DNA of 42,933 bases from Acidimicrobiaceae bacterium (GCA_003169675.1 PNAT01000164.1:1-42933); one strand, 5' to 3'. Positions 31,384 through 40,480 are shown, numbered from the stretch's first letter. Program-made: numbers and translations. The notes: generated by a model not told the origin, from the letters alone.

Positions 31384-32682
31384 GTGCGCAGCGTCGGTGA
31401 GTCCTGGGTCGAGCGCGATGCGGCCGTGGTCTGGCACGGCTTCACCCAGATGGCGGCCTACGCCGACAACGCCCCGCTGGTTATCGAGCGGGCCGAGGGG
31501 CGGGAGTTGATAGACGCCGACGGGCGCCGCTACCTGGACGCCATCTCGTCGTTGTGGGTGAACACCTTGGGCCACGGCGTGCCTGAGCTCAACGCCGCCC
31601 TGGTCGCCCAGGCGGGCAAGGTGGCCCACTCCACCATGCTCGGCAACGGCAACACGGTGGTGGTCGAGCTGGCCGAGGCCCTGGCCGCGGTGGTGCCGGT
31701 GGACGAGCCGCACTTCCTCTTCGCCGCCGACGGGGCGGTGGCGGTGGAGCAGGCGCTCAAGATCGCCTTCCAGTACTGGGTCAACCGGGGTGTGGCCGGT
31801 CGGGGTTCTTTTTTGGCCCTGGGCGACGCCTACCACGGTGACACCATCGGGTCGCTGTCGCTGGGCGACGGCGGCGTCTTCAGCGCGGTGTTCGAGCCCC
31901 TGTGCTTCCCCGTCGTACGCACGCCGGGGTATGCCGATCCCGGATGGGCGGCCAAGGCCTGTGCGGTCATTGACGCGCATGCGGGCACGCTGGCGGCCGT
32001 GGTTCTGGAGCCGTTGGTGCAGGGCGCGGCGGGCATGTTGTGCGCCTCCGCCGACGACGTGCGGAAGGTCGGCGAGGCCTGCCGGGAGGCCGGCGTCCTG
32101 CTGATCTGCGACGAGGTGGCCACCGGGTTCGGGCGGACCGGGACGTTGTTCGCCTCCGAGCAGTGCGGGCTGCGCCCCGACCTGTTGTGTCTGGGCAAGG
32201 GGATCACCGGCGGGTATCTCGCCATGTCGGCCACGGTGGCGTCGGGTGAGGTCTTCTCGGCCTTCCTGGGGCCGGACCTCGGACCGCAGACGTTCTTCCA
32301 CGGGCACTCCTACGGTGGGAACGCGCTGGCGGCGGCGGTGGCGCTGGAGCATCTGCGCCTCATCGGGGAGTGGGAGGTGCTGGCCTCGGTGCGGGAGCGG
32401 GCGGCGCAGTTCGCCACTTTGTTGGAGGAGCGTGTGGCTGGGCGAGCGGGCGTGCGGGCGGTGCGCCAGCGGGGCCTCATGATCGGCGTCGAGCTGGAGC
32501 CCCCGGGCCCGGGGCTGCGCTGGGGACGCCGGGTCTGCGCCGGTGCCGTCGAGCGGGGGGTGCTCCTGCGGCCGCTGGGCGACGTGGTGGTGATCATGCC
32601 GCCACTCACCATCACCGGGGGCGAAGTGGTGCGCGTGATCGACGCCCTGGATACGGCGCTGGGTGACGTGGTGGGCAGGTGA
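31384..32682 (+). CDS. bioA: adenosylmethionine-8-amino-7-oxononanoate aminotransferase
   Basis: 432 residues, class III aminotransferase. ISSLWVNTLGHGVPELNAAL is the BioA signature (the W-N-HG segment binds the substrate), DAYHGDTIGSLSLG matches the YHGDT motif, LLICDEVATGFGRTGT holds the PLP-pyridine Asp, and Lys272 in CLGKGITGGYL forms the Schiff base. It moves an amino group from SAM to KAPA, making DAPA. GTG 31384 is chosen for its leaderless -10 and because the conserved part (SWVERDAAVVWHGFTQM) starts ten residues later; the frame open to 31288 would overlap ribC. It is followed at 4 bp by bioF and then bioD. Confidence 0.93.
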   Translation: MRSVGESWVERDAAVVWHGFTQMAAYADNAPLVIERAEGRELIDADGRRYLDAISSLWVNTLGHGVPELNAALVAQAGKVAHSTMLGNGNTVVVELAEALAAVVPVDEPHFLFAADGAVAVEQALKIAFQYWVNRGVAGRGSFLALGDAYHGDTIGSLSLGDGGVFSAVFEPLCFPVVRTPGYADPGWAAKACAVIDAHAGTLAAVVLEPLVQGAAGMLCASADDVRKVGEACREAGVLLICDEVATGFGRTGTLFASEQCGLRPDLLCLGKGITGGYLAMSATVASGEVFSAFLGPDLGPQTFFHGHSYGGNALAAAVALEHLRLIGEWEVLASVRERAAQFATLLEERVAGRAGVRAVRQRGLMIGVELEPPGPGLRWGRRVCAGAVERGVLLRPLGDVVVIMPPLTITGGEVVRVIDALDTALGDVVGR

Positions 32683-32686
32683 GCCG

Positions 32687-33874
32687 GTGAGCGACAGTCC
32701 GTGGGCGGCGCGGGTGCGGTCCGAGCTCGACGCCGTGGTCGACGAAGGACGATGGCGGGCGCCCCGGGAGTTCGACGCCCGCGGGCCGGCCGGGGTGCTG
32801 GACGGGGGCGACGTCGTCTCCTTCGCCTCCAACGACTACCTGGGACTGAGCGCGCACCCCGCCGTGATCGACGCCGCCCGGATGGCGCTCGAACGTTGGG
32901 GCGCCGGATCCGGAGGATCCAGGTTGGTGACGGGCTCGCGTCCGGTGCACACGGACCTGGAGCGGGCGCTGGCCGAGTGGAAGGGGTCCGATGCCGCCAT
33001 CAGCTTTCCCACCGGCTTCGCGGCCAACCTGGGCGTCCTCAGCGTGCTGGGCGGGCCCGACGTGCGCGTCCTCTCGGACGAATTGAACCACGCCAGCATC
33101 ATTGACGGCTGCCGCCTGTCGCGCTCCCAGCTGGCGGTGTACCGCCACGCCGATGTGGCGCACCTGGCGGAGCTGCTGGGTGCGGGCGGGGGCGGTCCGG
33201 CCGCCTCACCGACGCTGGTGGTCACCGACACGGTGTTCTCCATGGATGGCGATGCGGCACCCCTGGAAGAGATCGCCGCGCTGTGCCGCCACCACGGCGC
33301 CCTCCTCGTGCTCGATGAGGCCCACGCCGTCCTGTCCCCCCACCTCCCCCCGTCCCTCACGAGCGGTGGCGAGCCCACCGTGGTGCGGGTGGGGACGCTC
33401 TCCAAGACGCTGGGGTCGCTCGGCGGCTTCGCGGCCGGGTCCCAGGACGTGATCGACCTCCTGGTCAACCGGGCCCGGTCGTACATCTTCTCGACGGCGC
33501 TCACCCCGGCCGATGCCGCGGCCGCGCTGGCGGCGCTGGCCGTGCTGCGCGCGCCCGAGGGGGCCGCGCTGGTGGCCCGCCTGTCGGGTCTGGTGGCCCG
33601 GTTGGTCGACGCCGGCCTGGCCGCGCCCGGACACCCGAGCCCGATCATCCCGGTCATCCTGGGCAGCGAGCAGCGGGCGCTCGAGGCTTCGGCGGCGCTG
33701 CTCGGCCAGGGCTTGTGGGTCCCGGCCATCCGCCCGCCCACCGTCCCGGTAGGAACCAGCCGCCTGCGGGTCACGCTGTCGGCGGCGCATCGGGACGTGG
33801 ACGTCACCCGTCTGATCGGCGCCCTCGAGTCGATGGTGCCGTCACCCGCGCCCGCTGCCACACCCAGCCGCTGA
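32687..33874 (+). CDS. bioF: 8-amino-7-oxononanoate synthase
   Basis: 395 residues, alpha-oxoamine synthase family. FASNDYLGLSAHPAVIDAA and GAGSGGSRLVTGSRPVHTDLERALAEW are classic BioF phrases; DEAHAV holds the PLP Asp and Lys240 in GTLSKTLGSLGG forms the internal aldimine. It condenses pimeloyl-CoA/ACP with L-alanine to KAPA. GTG 32687 lies 4 bp after the bioA stop with CAGGTGA as ribosome site, so the two are co-translated. A start at 32663 would overlap bioA by 20 bp and is less likely. No pimelate-forming genes (bioC, bioH, bioI) are in the window. Confidence 0.93.
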   Translation: MSDSPWAARVRSELDAVVDEGRWRAPREFDARGPAGVLDGGDVVSFASNDYLGLSAHPAVIDAARMALERWGAGSGGSRLVTGSRPVHTDLERALAEWKGSDAAISFPTGFAANLGVLSVLGGPDVRVLSDELNHASIIDGCRLSRSQLAVYRHADVAHLAELLGAGGGGPAASPTLVVTDTVFSMDGDAAPLEEIAALCRHHGALLVLDEAHAVLSPHLPPSLTSGGEPTVVRVGTLSKTLGSLGGFAAGSQDVIDLLVNRARSYIFSTALTPADAAAALAALAVLRAPEGAALVARLSGLVARLVDAGLAAPGHPSPIIPVILGSEQRALEASAALLGQGLWVPAIRPPTVPVGTSRLRVTLSAAHRDVDVTRLIGALESMVPSPAPAATPSR

Positions 33875-33879
33875 CCGCC

Positions 33880-34536
33880 ATGCGTCCCCAGCGGGTCGTG
33901 GTGGTGGTGGGCACCGGTACCGAGGTCGGGAAGACGTGGGTTTCCGCCCGTCTCCTCACGGGGCTCCGTGAGGCGGGAGTGACCGTGGCCGCCCGCAAGC
34001 CGGCCCAGTCCTTCGCGGCGGGGGATGATCCGGCGGACCGCGACGCGGCGGTGCTTGGGATGGCGACTGGCGAGGCCCCCGAGGTCGTGTGCCCTCCGCA
34101 TCGCTGGTACGAGGCGGCCATGGCTCCGCCGATGGCGGCCGAGGTGCTGGGTCGCCCAGCCTTCTCGGTGGCCGAGCTGGTGGGCGAGGTCGCCTGGCCG
34201 GCCGGCGGAGCCGTTGAGGTCGGACTGATTGAGACGGCGGGTGGGGCGCGCTCGCCGATCGCCTGCGACGGCGACTGCGTCGCTCTGTGCCAGGCCCTGC
34301 AGCCCGATCTGGTGCTGCTGGTGGCCGATGCCGGGCTCGGGACCATCAACTCGGTTCGCCTAACGGTCGGCGTCGTGCCGGAAGATGTCATCGTGATCTT
34401 GAATCGCTTCGACGGCTCCAACGAGGTGCATGTGCGCAATCGGCAGTGGCTGTCCGAGCGCGACGGCCTGGTCGTGGTGGCGCTTCCGGGCGGGGAGGCG
34501 AGGTTAGGCGCCCTCGTCCGAGGCAGTTCGGCCTAA
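33880..34536 (+). CDS. bioD: dethiobiotin synthetase
   Basis: 218 residues. The P-loop GTGTEVGKTW (11-20) matches the GTDTxVGKT of BioD, with KPAQ following as the KP(V/I)xxG segment; VGLIETAGGARSPIACDGD is the substrate-binding loop (ETAGGxxSP), and VILNRFDGSNEVH the nucleotide-specificity strand. It closes the ureido ring of DAPA with CO2 and ATP. ATG 33880 lies 5 bp after the bioF stop. The usual second KPV motif is altered to KPAQSF, a modest variation. It ends the bioA-F-D operon. Confidence 0.9.
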   Translation: MRPQRVVVVVGTGTEVGKTWVSARLLTGLREAGVTVAARKPAQSFAAGDDPADRDAAVLGMATGEAPEVVCPPHRWYEAAMAPPMAAEVLGRPAFSVAELVGEVAWPAGGAVEVGLIETAGGARSPIACDGDCVALCQALQPDLVLLVADAGLGTINSVRLTVGVVPEDVIVILNRFDGSNEVHVRNRQWLSERDGLVVVALPGGEARLGALVRGSSA

Positions 34537-34595
34537 GCGGGGCCAACCTCGGCGCCGAATCCGAACGGCCCGCGTCGCGTGATACACCCCGCCGC

Positions 34596-34601
34596 GACAA
34601 T
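34596..34601 (+). promoter_or_regulatory. leaderless -10 box of the DUF222-HNH gene
   Basis: GACAAT is followed by 6 nt and ATG 34608; no ribosome site is present, so transcription probably begins at the start codon. Confidence 0.45.
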
Positions 34602-34607
34602 GGGTCC

Positions 34608-35822
34608 ATGGCCATGAACACCGCCGCCATGCGGCGCCGACCGCCGTGCCGGAACTTTGGCGGCGACGCACGATCGCAGGAGCTGGCGTCCCGGATGGTG
34701 GCGCGCGGGCGGGCCATCTCGGCGCTGCAGGCCGACCTGTTGGCGGATATCGCAGAGTTCGACCGGGCTGAGGGGTGGCGCGGCGATGGAGCCGTATCGA
34801 TGGTGGCGTGGGTCACCGAGGAGTGCCGGGTCAGCGCCGCCACCGCTCGCCAATGGGTGCGGGCCGCCGCCCGCCTGGGCGCCCTGCCCGGCTTGGCCGA
34901 GGGGCTGGCCTCGGGCCAGCTCCCGCTGGACCTGGTGGCACCGTTGGCCGAGGTCGCCACGGAGGAGTCCGATGCCACGTTGGCCTCGGCGGCGGAGCAC
35001 TGGAGCGTCAAGCAGGCCGGTGAACTGGTCGAGTGGCACAAGGCGGAACTTGAGTCTGCGGCCGGGGCGGACGGGGCTGCGGCCAGGGAGTACGAGTTCC
35101 GCTCACTTCGGTTCAACGATGCCCGCCAGACCATGTGGATGGCGTTCACCAAGGACGACTATGCAGAAGCGAAGGCGGCTGTGAAGAGCTTCATGGACTC
35201 GGGCGGGTCTGGGGTTGACGGGGTGGGCGTGACCGACCCCGTCGGGTACATACCGTTCGACCAGCGCCTTTACGACGCGTTGATGGACCTCTTCCGGGTT
35301 GGCGGAGTGCCGAAGCGCGGCACTTCCAGCCGGCCCACGGTGGTGGTCCACGCCCCGCTGAGTCTCCTCATGGGTTCCAAGGGTGCTGGCGTGGCTGCAA
35401 TCCAGGGCGTCGGTCCGATCTCGGCCGGGGTGGCCCGCCGGTTGGCCTGCGACGCCGACATCACCTTCTCCGTCGAGCGAGCCGACGGCTCCATCCTCGA
35501 CCAGGGCAGGGCCCGGCGTGATCCGACGACGGCCCAACGCATTGAGATCGCCCGCCGTGACAAGGGGTGCCGTTTCCCCGGGTGTTGCTTCGCCGACTTC
35601 ACCCACGTGCACCACGTCACGCACTGGGTCAAGGGCGGCCAGACCAATCAGGACAACTTGATCACCTTGTGTGGTCGTCATCACCGTGCCGTGCACGAGC
35701 TCGGATGGAAGATGAAAGGGAGTGCCGACGACGTGATGACCTTCCGCAGTCCCCATGGCCGGGAGATGACGTCGGTGCCGTCGCCCACCTGGCGGGGAGC
35801 GCGGGTGCCGCTGCGGCGTTGA
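34608..35822 (+). CDS. DUF222 / HNH-endonuclease family protein
   Basis: 404 residues. The N-terminal two-thirds is a DUF222-type helical domain (ISALQADLLADIAEFDRAEGW, ATARQWVRAAARLGALPGLAEGL). The C-terminus is an HNH nuclease domain: CRFPGCCFADFTHVHHVTHWVKGGQTNQDNLITLCGRHHRAVHE, with HH-N-H and zinc Cys pairs intact. Such genes (13E12-repeat family) are very frequent in actinobacterial genomes, often in many copies, and their role is unknown; a link to mobile elements is suspected. No inverted or direct repeats bound this copy. It lies between bioD and the convergent bsaP-bioB pair, so it splits the biotin cluster. The ATG start is leaderless-like. Confidence 0.88.
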   Translation: MAMNTAAMRRRPPCRNFGGDARSQELASRMVARGRAISALQADLLADIAEFDRAEGWRGDGAVSMVAWVTEECRVSAATARQWVRAAARLGALPGLAEGLASGQLPLDLVAPLAEVATEESDATLASAAEHWSVKQAGELVEWHKAELESAAGADGAAAREYEFRSLRFNDARQTMWMAFTKDDYAEAKAAVKSFMDSGGSGVDGVGVTDPVGYIPFDQRLYDALMDLFRVGGVPKRGTSSRPTVVVHAPLSLLMGSKGAGVAAIQGVGPISAGVARRLACDADITFSVERADGSILDQGRARRDPTTAQRIEIARRDKGCRFPGCCFADFTHVHHVTHWVKGGQTNQDNLITLCGRHHRAVHELGWKMKGSADDVMTFRSPHGREMTSVPSPTWRGARVPLRR

Positions 35823-35829
35823 GCGGGAC

Positions 35830-36009
35830 TTAGGCGGAGCGGATTTCGGCGTGGTCCCGGCAGCGGGCCACCCAACCGGTGGGGATCACCGTCACGGCCA
35901 TGCGCCGTCCACAGTCAGGGCAGAATCTCGGTGGGTCGAGCGCGCGCCCGCAGCCGGTGCACTCCGCCGCGTCACGACCGCAGCCCGTGCAATGGGCGCC
36001 GGCCGGCAT
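35830..36009 (-). CDS. bsaP: biotin synthase auxiliary protein (small zinc-ribbon-like)
   Basis: 59 residues, easily missed. It begins directly after the bioB stop (TGA-ATG, no gap) and reads MPAGAHCTGCGRDAAECTGC, then a proline-rich turn and RFCPDCGRRMAVTVIPTGW, ending with WVARCRDHAEIRSA. Seven cysteines, six of them in three CxxC pairs (7/10, 17/20, 30/33), suggest zinc or Fe-S binding. The RFCPxCGRRM...GWxARC block matches actinobacterial BsaP (Rv1590-type) as I remember it, a small protein required for BioB activity, probably for Fe-S cluster supply. Its position behind bioB fits exactly. The gene ends 7 bp from the convergent HNH gene. Confidence 0.85.
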   Translation of the reverse strand: MPAGAHCTGCGRDAAECTGCGRALDPPRFCPDCGRRMAVTVIPTGWVARCRDHAEIRSA

Positions 36010-37086
36010 TCAGATGGCGGCGGTGAGGGCGCCGATGGGCATGCGCAGGTCGGCCAGCATCTGGAGGTCCTCGTCGGAGGAGCGGCCGAGGGTGGTGAGG
36101 TAATTGCCCACTATGAGCGCGTTGATGCCGGCCGTCATGCCGATGGCCTGCAGGTCGCGCAGCGTGACCTCGCGGCCGCCGGCGTAGCGCAGGATGACCG
36201 AGGGCAGCGCCAGTCGGAAGAGGGCGATCCAGCGGACGGCCTCCCAGGCGCCGACGATCGGGCGGTCGCCGAGGGGAGTGCCGGGACGGGGGTTGAGGAA
36301 ATTGATCGGCACCTCGGTGGGTTCGAGCTCTTGTAATTGGATGAGGAGTTCGACGCGCTGGGCGTCGGTCTCGCCCATGCCGATGAGGGCGCCGCAGCAC
36401 AGCTCCATCCCGTGTTCCCGCACCAGGCGGCAGGTGTCCGCCCGCTCGTCCCAGGTGTGGGTGGTGACGATGGACGGGAAGTAGGAGCGGGCCGTCTCGA
36501 CGTTGTGGTTGTAGCGGTGCACGCCGCCGTGGGCCAGTCGTTGGGCCTGCTCTTCGGTGAGGATGCCCGCGCTGACGGCCACATTCAGGCCTGTGTCGCT
36601 TTTGATCAGTGGGACCAGTTCGAGCAGGCGCTGCATGGTGCGCTCGTCGGGGCCCCGCACGGCCAGGACGAGGCAGAACTCGGAGGCGCCGAGGGCGGCG
36701 GTCTCGCGGGCGGCGGCGAGGACTTCGGTGGTATCGAGGAAGGGGGTGGCCTTGACTGGCGTGTCGAACCGTGAGGACTGGGAACAGAAATGGCAGTCCT
36801 CGGGGCAGCCGCCGGTCTTGGCGGAGAGGATGCCTTCGATTTCGACTTCGGGGCCGCACCACGTCAGGCGCACCTGGTGCGCCAGCGAGGCCAGAGCCAT
36901 CACCGCACCGTCTGGCAGGGCGGCCAGGGCGGACAGTTCGTCGCCGGTGAGCAGGCGACGCTCGTCGAGCAGGGCGCGCTCGGCGTGGGAGATGGCGGCC
37001 CGTTCCGCCTCCGAAAGGGCGACCTGGGGCGGAGGCGGCACCTCCGAAGGGGCCGTGCGGAAGGTCACGGGGCTGGCGTTGGGCAC
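36010..37086 (-). CDS. bioB: biotin synthase (radical SAM)
   Basis: 358 residues. [18 protein letters not shown] carries the radical-SAM CxxxCxxC (Cys94, 98, 101); [27 protein letters not shown] and [15 protein letters not shown] hold the cysteines of the second [2Fe-2S] cluster; [14 protein letters not shown] is the C-terminal substrate loop. It inserts sulfur into dethiobiotin. The N-terminus is about 40 residues longer than E. coli BioB, as in other actinobacteria. GTG 37086 is chosen from a TACCGT box 7 nt upstream (leaderless); an in-frame GTG at 37093 would lie closer to the box. An open frame further upstream is antisense to the neighbouring dehydrogenase. It is followed without a gap by bsaP. 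Confidence 0.95.
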   Translation of the reverse strand: MPNASPVTFRTAPSEVPPPPQVALSEAERAAISHAERALLDERRLLTGDELSALAALPDGAVMALASLAHQVRLTWCGPEVEIEGILSAKTGGCPEDCHFCSQSSRFDTPVKATPFLDTTEVLAAARETAALGASEFCLVLAVRGPDERTMQRLLELVPLIKSDTGLNVAVSAGILTEEQAQRLAHGGVHRYNHNVETARSYFPSIVTTHTWDERADTCRLVREHGMELCCGALIGMGETDAQRVELLIQLQELEPTEVPINFLNPRPGTPLGDRPIVGAWEAVRWIALFRLALPSVILRYAGGREVTLRDLQAIGMTAGINALIVGNYLTTLGRSSDEDLQMLADLRMPIGALTAAI

Positions 37087-37093
37087 GGCGCAC

Positions 37094-37099
37094 ACGGTA
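37094..37099 (-). promoter_or_regulatory. leaderless -10 box of bioB
   Basis: On the minus strand TACCGT is followed by 7 nt and GTG 37086. No ribosome site is seen. The box lies in the 66-bp gap shared with the divergent acyl-CoA dehydrogenase gene. Confidence 0.5.
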
Positions 37100-37152
37100 G
37101 TGGCAGGGTGTGGTCCTCCGGTAGCCGGCCGGAGTGCACGGAGGAGACGACG

Positions 37153-38454
37153 ATGGCCTGGGATTTCTCGACCGAACCCGAGTTCGAGGAGAAGCTGGAC
37201 TGGATGCGCGGCTTCGTCAAGGAGGAGGTGTTCCCCCTCGAGACGCTCGAGCTGACCTACGAACAGGTGCGGGTGGCCGTGCGCCCGTTGCAGGAGCAAG
37301 TCAAGGCGCAGGGGCTGTGGGCCGCCCACCTGCCACCGGACCTGGGAGGCATGGGCTTCGGGCAGGTGCGGCTGGGGCTGATGCACGAGATCCTGGGCCA
37401 GTCGCCGCTGGCGCCGGTGGTGTTCGGCAACAATGCGCCGGATTCGGGCAACGCCGAGTTGCTGGCGGTGGGGATCGAGTCCTCGGGGAATGAGGAGCAG
37501 CGCCGTGAGTGGCTGCAGCCCCTGCTCGACGGCGACCTGCGCAGCGCCTTCTCCATGACCGAGCCCCACACGGCGGGGTCGGATCCGACCTTGTTGAAGA
37601 CCACAGCGGTCAGGGACGGCGACGAGTACGTCATCAACGGCCACAAGTGGTTCACCTCCAACGGGTCGGTGGCCGACTTCCTGATCGTCATGGCCGTGAC
37701 GAATCCGGACATCCACCCGTACCAGGGGTCGTCGATGCTGATCGTGCCGGTGACGACGCCGGGGGTCGACATCGTGCGGGACGTGTCGACCATGGAGGAC
37801 CCGCACACGCCGTACGGGCGGTTTGGCAACCATGCGGAGATCGTGTATTCAGATGTGCGGGTGCCGGCAGGGAACCTGATCGGCCGGGAGGGTGACGGCT
37901 TCCAGCTGGCCCAGCAGCGGCTGGGACCGGGCCGCATCCATCACTGCATGCGCTGGCTGGGCCAGTCCCGGCGGGCCTTCGACATGCTGTGCGAGCGGGC
38001 GGTCTCCCGCTACGCCCACGGTTCGTTCCTGGCCGAGAAGCAGACCATCCAGAACTGGGTGGCCGACTCCCTGGCCGAGATGCACGCCGCCCGGTTGATG
38101 ACGCTGCAGGCCGCCTGGAAGATGGATCGGGAAGGGCAGGCGGCGGCCCGGGTCGAGATCGCCATGATCAAGTACTTCGGCGCTGCGGTCCTCTACAACG
38201 TGATCGACCGGGCACTGCAGGTGCACGGGTCGCTGGGGTACTCGTGTGACCTGCCGCTGGAGTCGATGTACCGCGCTGCTCGTGCCGCCCGACTGTATGA
38301 CGGTCCCGACGAGGTGCACCGCCAGACCGTGGCCCGCCGGGTGTTGAAGGGCTACGTGGCGACCGAGGTGCCGACAGAGCACATCCCGACCCGCCGGGCG
38401 GAGGCCCAGCGGCGGTTCGCCGACCTGCTGGAGACGTTGACGGTGGACGCGTAG
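37153..38454 (+). CDS. acyl-CoA dehydrogenase, ACAD10/11-like
   Basis: 433 residues, longer than ordinary acyl-CoA dehydrogenases and typical of the ACAD11 group. [22 protein letters not shown] (from about 133), [56 protein letters not shown] and [45 protein letters not shown] are all intact. GRIHHCMR and the HGSLGY...DGPDEVH end are characteristic. It probably oxidises long, branched or hydroxylated acyl-CoAs. ATG 37153 follows GGAGGAG by 7 bp, a strong ribosome site, unlike its leaderless neighbours. The next gene follows after 48 bp and is probably co-transcribed. Confidence 0.9.
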   Translation: MAWDFSTEPEFEEKLDWMRGFVKEEVFPLETLELTYEQVRVAVRPLQEQVKAQGLWAAHLPPDLGGMGFGQVRLGLMHEILGQSPLAPVVFGNNAPDSGNAELLAVGIESSGNEEQRREWLQPLLDGDLRSAFSMTEPHTAGSDPTLLKTTAVRDGDEYVINGHKWFTSNGSVADFLIVMAVTNPDIHPYQGSSMLIVPVTTPGVDIVRDVSTMEDPHTPYGRFGNHAEIVYSDVRVPAGNLIGREGDGFQLAQQRLGPGRIHHCMRWLGQSRRAFDMLCERAVSRYAHGSFLAEKQTIQNWVADSLAEMHAARLMTLQAAWKMDREGQAAARVEIAMIKYFGAAVLYNVIDRALQVHGSLGYSCDLPLESMYRAARAARLYDGPDEVHRQTVARRVLKGYVATEVPTEHIPTRRAEAQRRFADLLETLTVDA

Positions 38455-38502
38455 GGCCGTCCTCGGGTGCGGCGGTGGCGGAAGTAAAGGAGAGACCGAG
38501 CC

Positions 38503-38799
38503 ATGTCGGAAGCATTGTTGTTGGAGTTCGGGGGCGCCACGATCGAGCAATACAACGCGGTTAACACTGCCCTCGGGGTCGATCCCGTCACCGGTGAGGG
38601 TGACTGGCCGGCTGGCCTGATCAGCCACATGGGCGCCCCCCGCAGCAATGGCGCCCATGTGGTGGTCGAGGTGTGGGACTCGCAGGCTTCGCAGGTGGCC
38701 TTCATGTCGTCGCGCCTCGGCCCGGCTCTGGGCGGGGCCGGAGCGTCCGACCCGACACGGGTCGAGTGGTTCAGCGTGGTGGGGCACCACATCCACTGA
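38503..38799 (+). CDS. small ABM/dimeric alpha-beta barrel protein
   Basis: 98 residues. ALLLEFGGATIEQYNAVNTALG ... GLISHMGAPRSNGAHVVVEVWDSQASQVAFMSSRLGPALGGAG...VEWFSVVGHHI shows a beta-alpha-beta ferredoxin-like half-barrel with a VVEVWDSxxxxxxFM motif matching the small barrel protein at 12231-12506. It may be a small-molecule binder or a cofactor-free monooxygenase; no catalytic residues can be named. The ribosome site AAAGGAGAG is strong. It follows the ACAD11-like dehydrogenase and ends 8 bp from the convergent P450 gene. The repeated pairing of this small fold with acyl-CoA genes in this window suggests a shared pathway role. Confidence 0.75.
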   Translation: MSEALLLEFGGATIEQYNAVNTALGVDPVTGEGDWPAGLISHMGAPRSNGAHVVVEVWDSQASQVAFMSSRLGPALGGAGASDPTRVEWFSVVGHHIH

Positions 38800-38807
38800 G
38801 CCTGTCC

Positions 38808-40016
38808 CTATCGACTGAAGACGAGCGGGGCGTGCCGGATGCCGGCGATGACGGAGCTGGGCGTGCGCTCCACCGTTCCCGCCGGCTCCACACCGCCAAA
38901 GCGGTCGAGCAGCTGGTCCAAGACGATGCGAGCCTCCAGGCGGGCCAGAGCGGCGCCCAGGCAGAAGTGCGGGCCGAACCCGAAGCTCACGTGCGGGTTG
39001 GGATGGCGCTCGATACGCAGCCGGTCGGCGTCGTCCCCGAAGACGTCCTCGTCCCGGTTGGCCGAGGCGTACACGAGCAGGACTGGATCACCCTCGGCGA
39101 TGTCCTGGCCCCGCAGGATCGAGGGCCGGGTGGCCGTCCGCATAAAGGAGATCACGGGCGTGGTCCAGCGCAGGAGCTCCTCCACCGCCGCCGGGACCAG
39201 CGTCCGATCGCCCCGCATGGCAGCCCACTGGGCGGGATGCTCGGACAGCGCGGCCAGCCCGCCCGAAAGCAGATTGCGGGTGGTCTCGTTGCCCGCCACC
39301 AGCAACTGGATCAAGAACATGGCCAGCTCGGCCTCGCTGAGCTGGTCGCCGCCCGATCCTCCGGCGGTGGCCAGCACCGACACCAGGTCATCGGCCGGCG
39401 CCACCCGGCGCTCATCGGCCACGCCGATCAGGTACTCCCACATCTCGACCTGCAACCGCGCCCGGTCCTCGGCCGACCGCTCGCTCTCGCCCGGGATCAC
39501 CGCCTCTGACCACTCGTAGAAGCGGGGCCACAAGGTGCCGTCGACGCCCAGCAGCTCGCAGATCACCAGGAGCGGGAAGGGAACGGACAGCACCGGCACG
39601 ATGTCCACCGCCTCGCCCGGGACGATCGCGTCAATGAGGCCACGCGCCTTGGCCGCCACACCGGCCTCCATCAGACGCACCATGGACGGCTTGAACCCGG
39701 GCTGGACGAGGCGCCGGTAGCGGGTGTGCTGCGGCGGGTCGGTGTGCATCATGGTGGGCGGCGAGTCGTAGGTGGTGCCGATCTCGTCGACCAGGATGCC
39801 GCGGGACGAGCAGAAACCCTCCGGGTCGGCGCCGATGGCGGACACCTCGGGATGGGTGGTCACGGCCCAGAAGCCACCATGCTCGCCCGTGGACTCGACC
39901 CACGCCACCGGGGACTCACGGCGCAGCGCGGCATACAACGCGAAGGGATCGCCGCCCTGGTACAGCTCCGGGTCGGTGAGGCGGCCGGCGTCTGGCGACG
40001 GCCCGGCCCGACTCAC
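38808..40016 (-). CDS. cytochrome P450 (bacterial class I type)
   Basis: 402 residues. The I-helix oxygen-binding motif LLVAGNETTRN (AGNET at 241-245), ExxR (Glu280-Arg283 in EELLRW), the meander, and the heme loop SFGFGPHFCLGAALARLE with Cys352 as iron ligand are all complete. DPPQHTRYRRLVQPGFKPS near 93-111 is the C-helix heme-propionate region. The substrate is unknown; steroid- or terpene-hydroxylating CYP families share this length, but I cannot assign the CYP family. It needs a ferredoxin and reductase, which are not in the window. The GTG start overlaps the upstream cupin stop by 4 bp (GTGA), so it is the last gene of a minus-strand catabolic operon. Confidence 0.93.
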   Translation of the reverse strand: MSRAGPSPDAGRLTDPELYQGGDPFALYAALRRESPVAWVESTGEHGGFWAVTTHPEVSAIGADPEGFCSSRGILVDEIGTTYDSPPTMMHTDPPQHTRYRRLVQPGFKPSMVRLMEAGVAAKARGLIDAIVPGEAVDIVPVLSVPFPLLVICELLGVDGTLWPRFYEWSEAVIPGESERSAEDRARLQVEMWEYLIGVADERRVAPADDLVSVLATAGGSGGDQLSEAELAMFLIQLLVAGNETTRNLLSGGLAALSEHPAQWAAMRGDRTLVPAAVEELLRWTTPVISFMRTATRPSILRGQDIAEGDPVLLVYASANRDEDVFGDDADRLRIERHPNPHVSFGFGPHFCLGAALARLEARIVLDQLLDRFGGVEPAGTVERTPSSVIAGIRHAPLVFSR

Positions 40017-40480
40017 ACGATGAGGCCGTTGGGCCGCGGATCACCCTGGGCTTCGAGCATGGCGTAGTAGGCGGCCAGTATCGCCGGACCGTCGGTGACC
40101 GACTCCACCGAACCGTCGGCGGCCAAGTTCAACAGCGCACCCTCAATGACGAAGCACACATCGGTGTCTCCCGTGTTGTCGTCGGGCACGTGCAGCGTGT
40201 GCACCGAGTTGGCGGCCTCGTACAAATAGCACCCCTCGGTCACCCAGAAGTCGTATTCCATGTAGTGCCACCGGCCGGCCGAGGTGTAGGCGTCGACCGA
40301 GCCGGTGTGCCGGTGGGTCTGCAGCAGGACGCCGGGCCGGAAGCGATTGAGGATGACCCAGGTCCCACGCAGTGAATCGAAGCGCACCACCTTGAGCAGC
40401 ACGCCGATGCCGGTGTCGGCCCACGGAGCGTCCTCGGGACGGACGAGGCGCACGACGTCCTCTTCACTGGCGATCGACAT
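40013..40480 (-). CDS. 2,4'-dihydroxyacetophenone-dioxygenase-like cupin
   Basis: 155 residues, one cupin domain. LLQTHRHTGSVDAYTSAGRWHYMEYDFWVTEGCYLYEAANSVHTLHVPDD matches the DAD family, whose iron site is made of the HRH pair (His56, His58), Glu88 and a later His (94 or 97). DAD cleaves the C-C bond of an aryl hydroxyketone to an aromatic acid plus formate. The actual substrate here may differ, since many actinobacterial homologs are uncharacterised. The ATG has AAAGGAG 9 bp upstream. It is translationally coupled to the P450 gene, pointing to successive oxidation steps on one compound. Confidence 0.85.
   Translation of the reverse strand: MSIASEEDVVRLVRPEDAPWADTGIGVLLKVVRFDSLRGTWVILNRFRPGVLLQTHRHTGSVDAYTSAGRWHYMEYDFWVTEGCYLYEAANSVHTLHVPDDNTGDTDVCFVIEGALLNLAADGSVESVTDGPAILAAYYAMLEAQGDPRPNGLIV

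Noticed and set aside
31150-32832. 560-codon minus-strand open frame opposite bioA
   Set aside because: Mirror of bioA and bioF codons; no recognisable fold.
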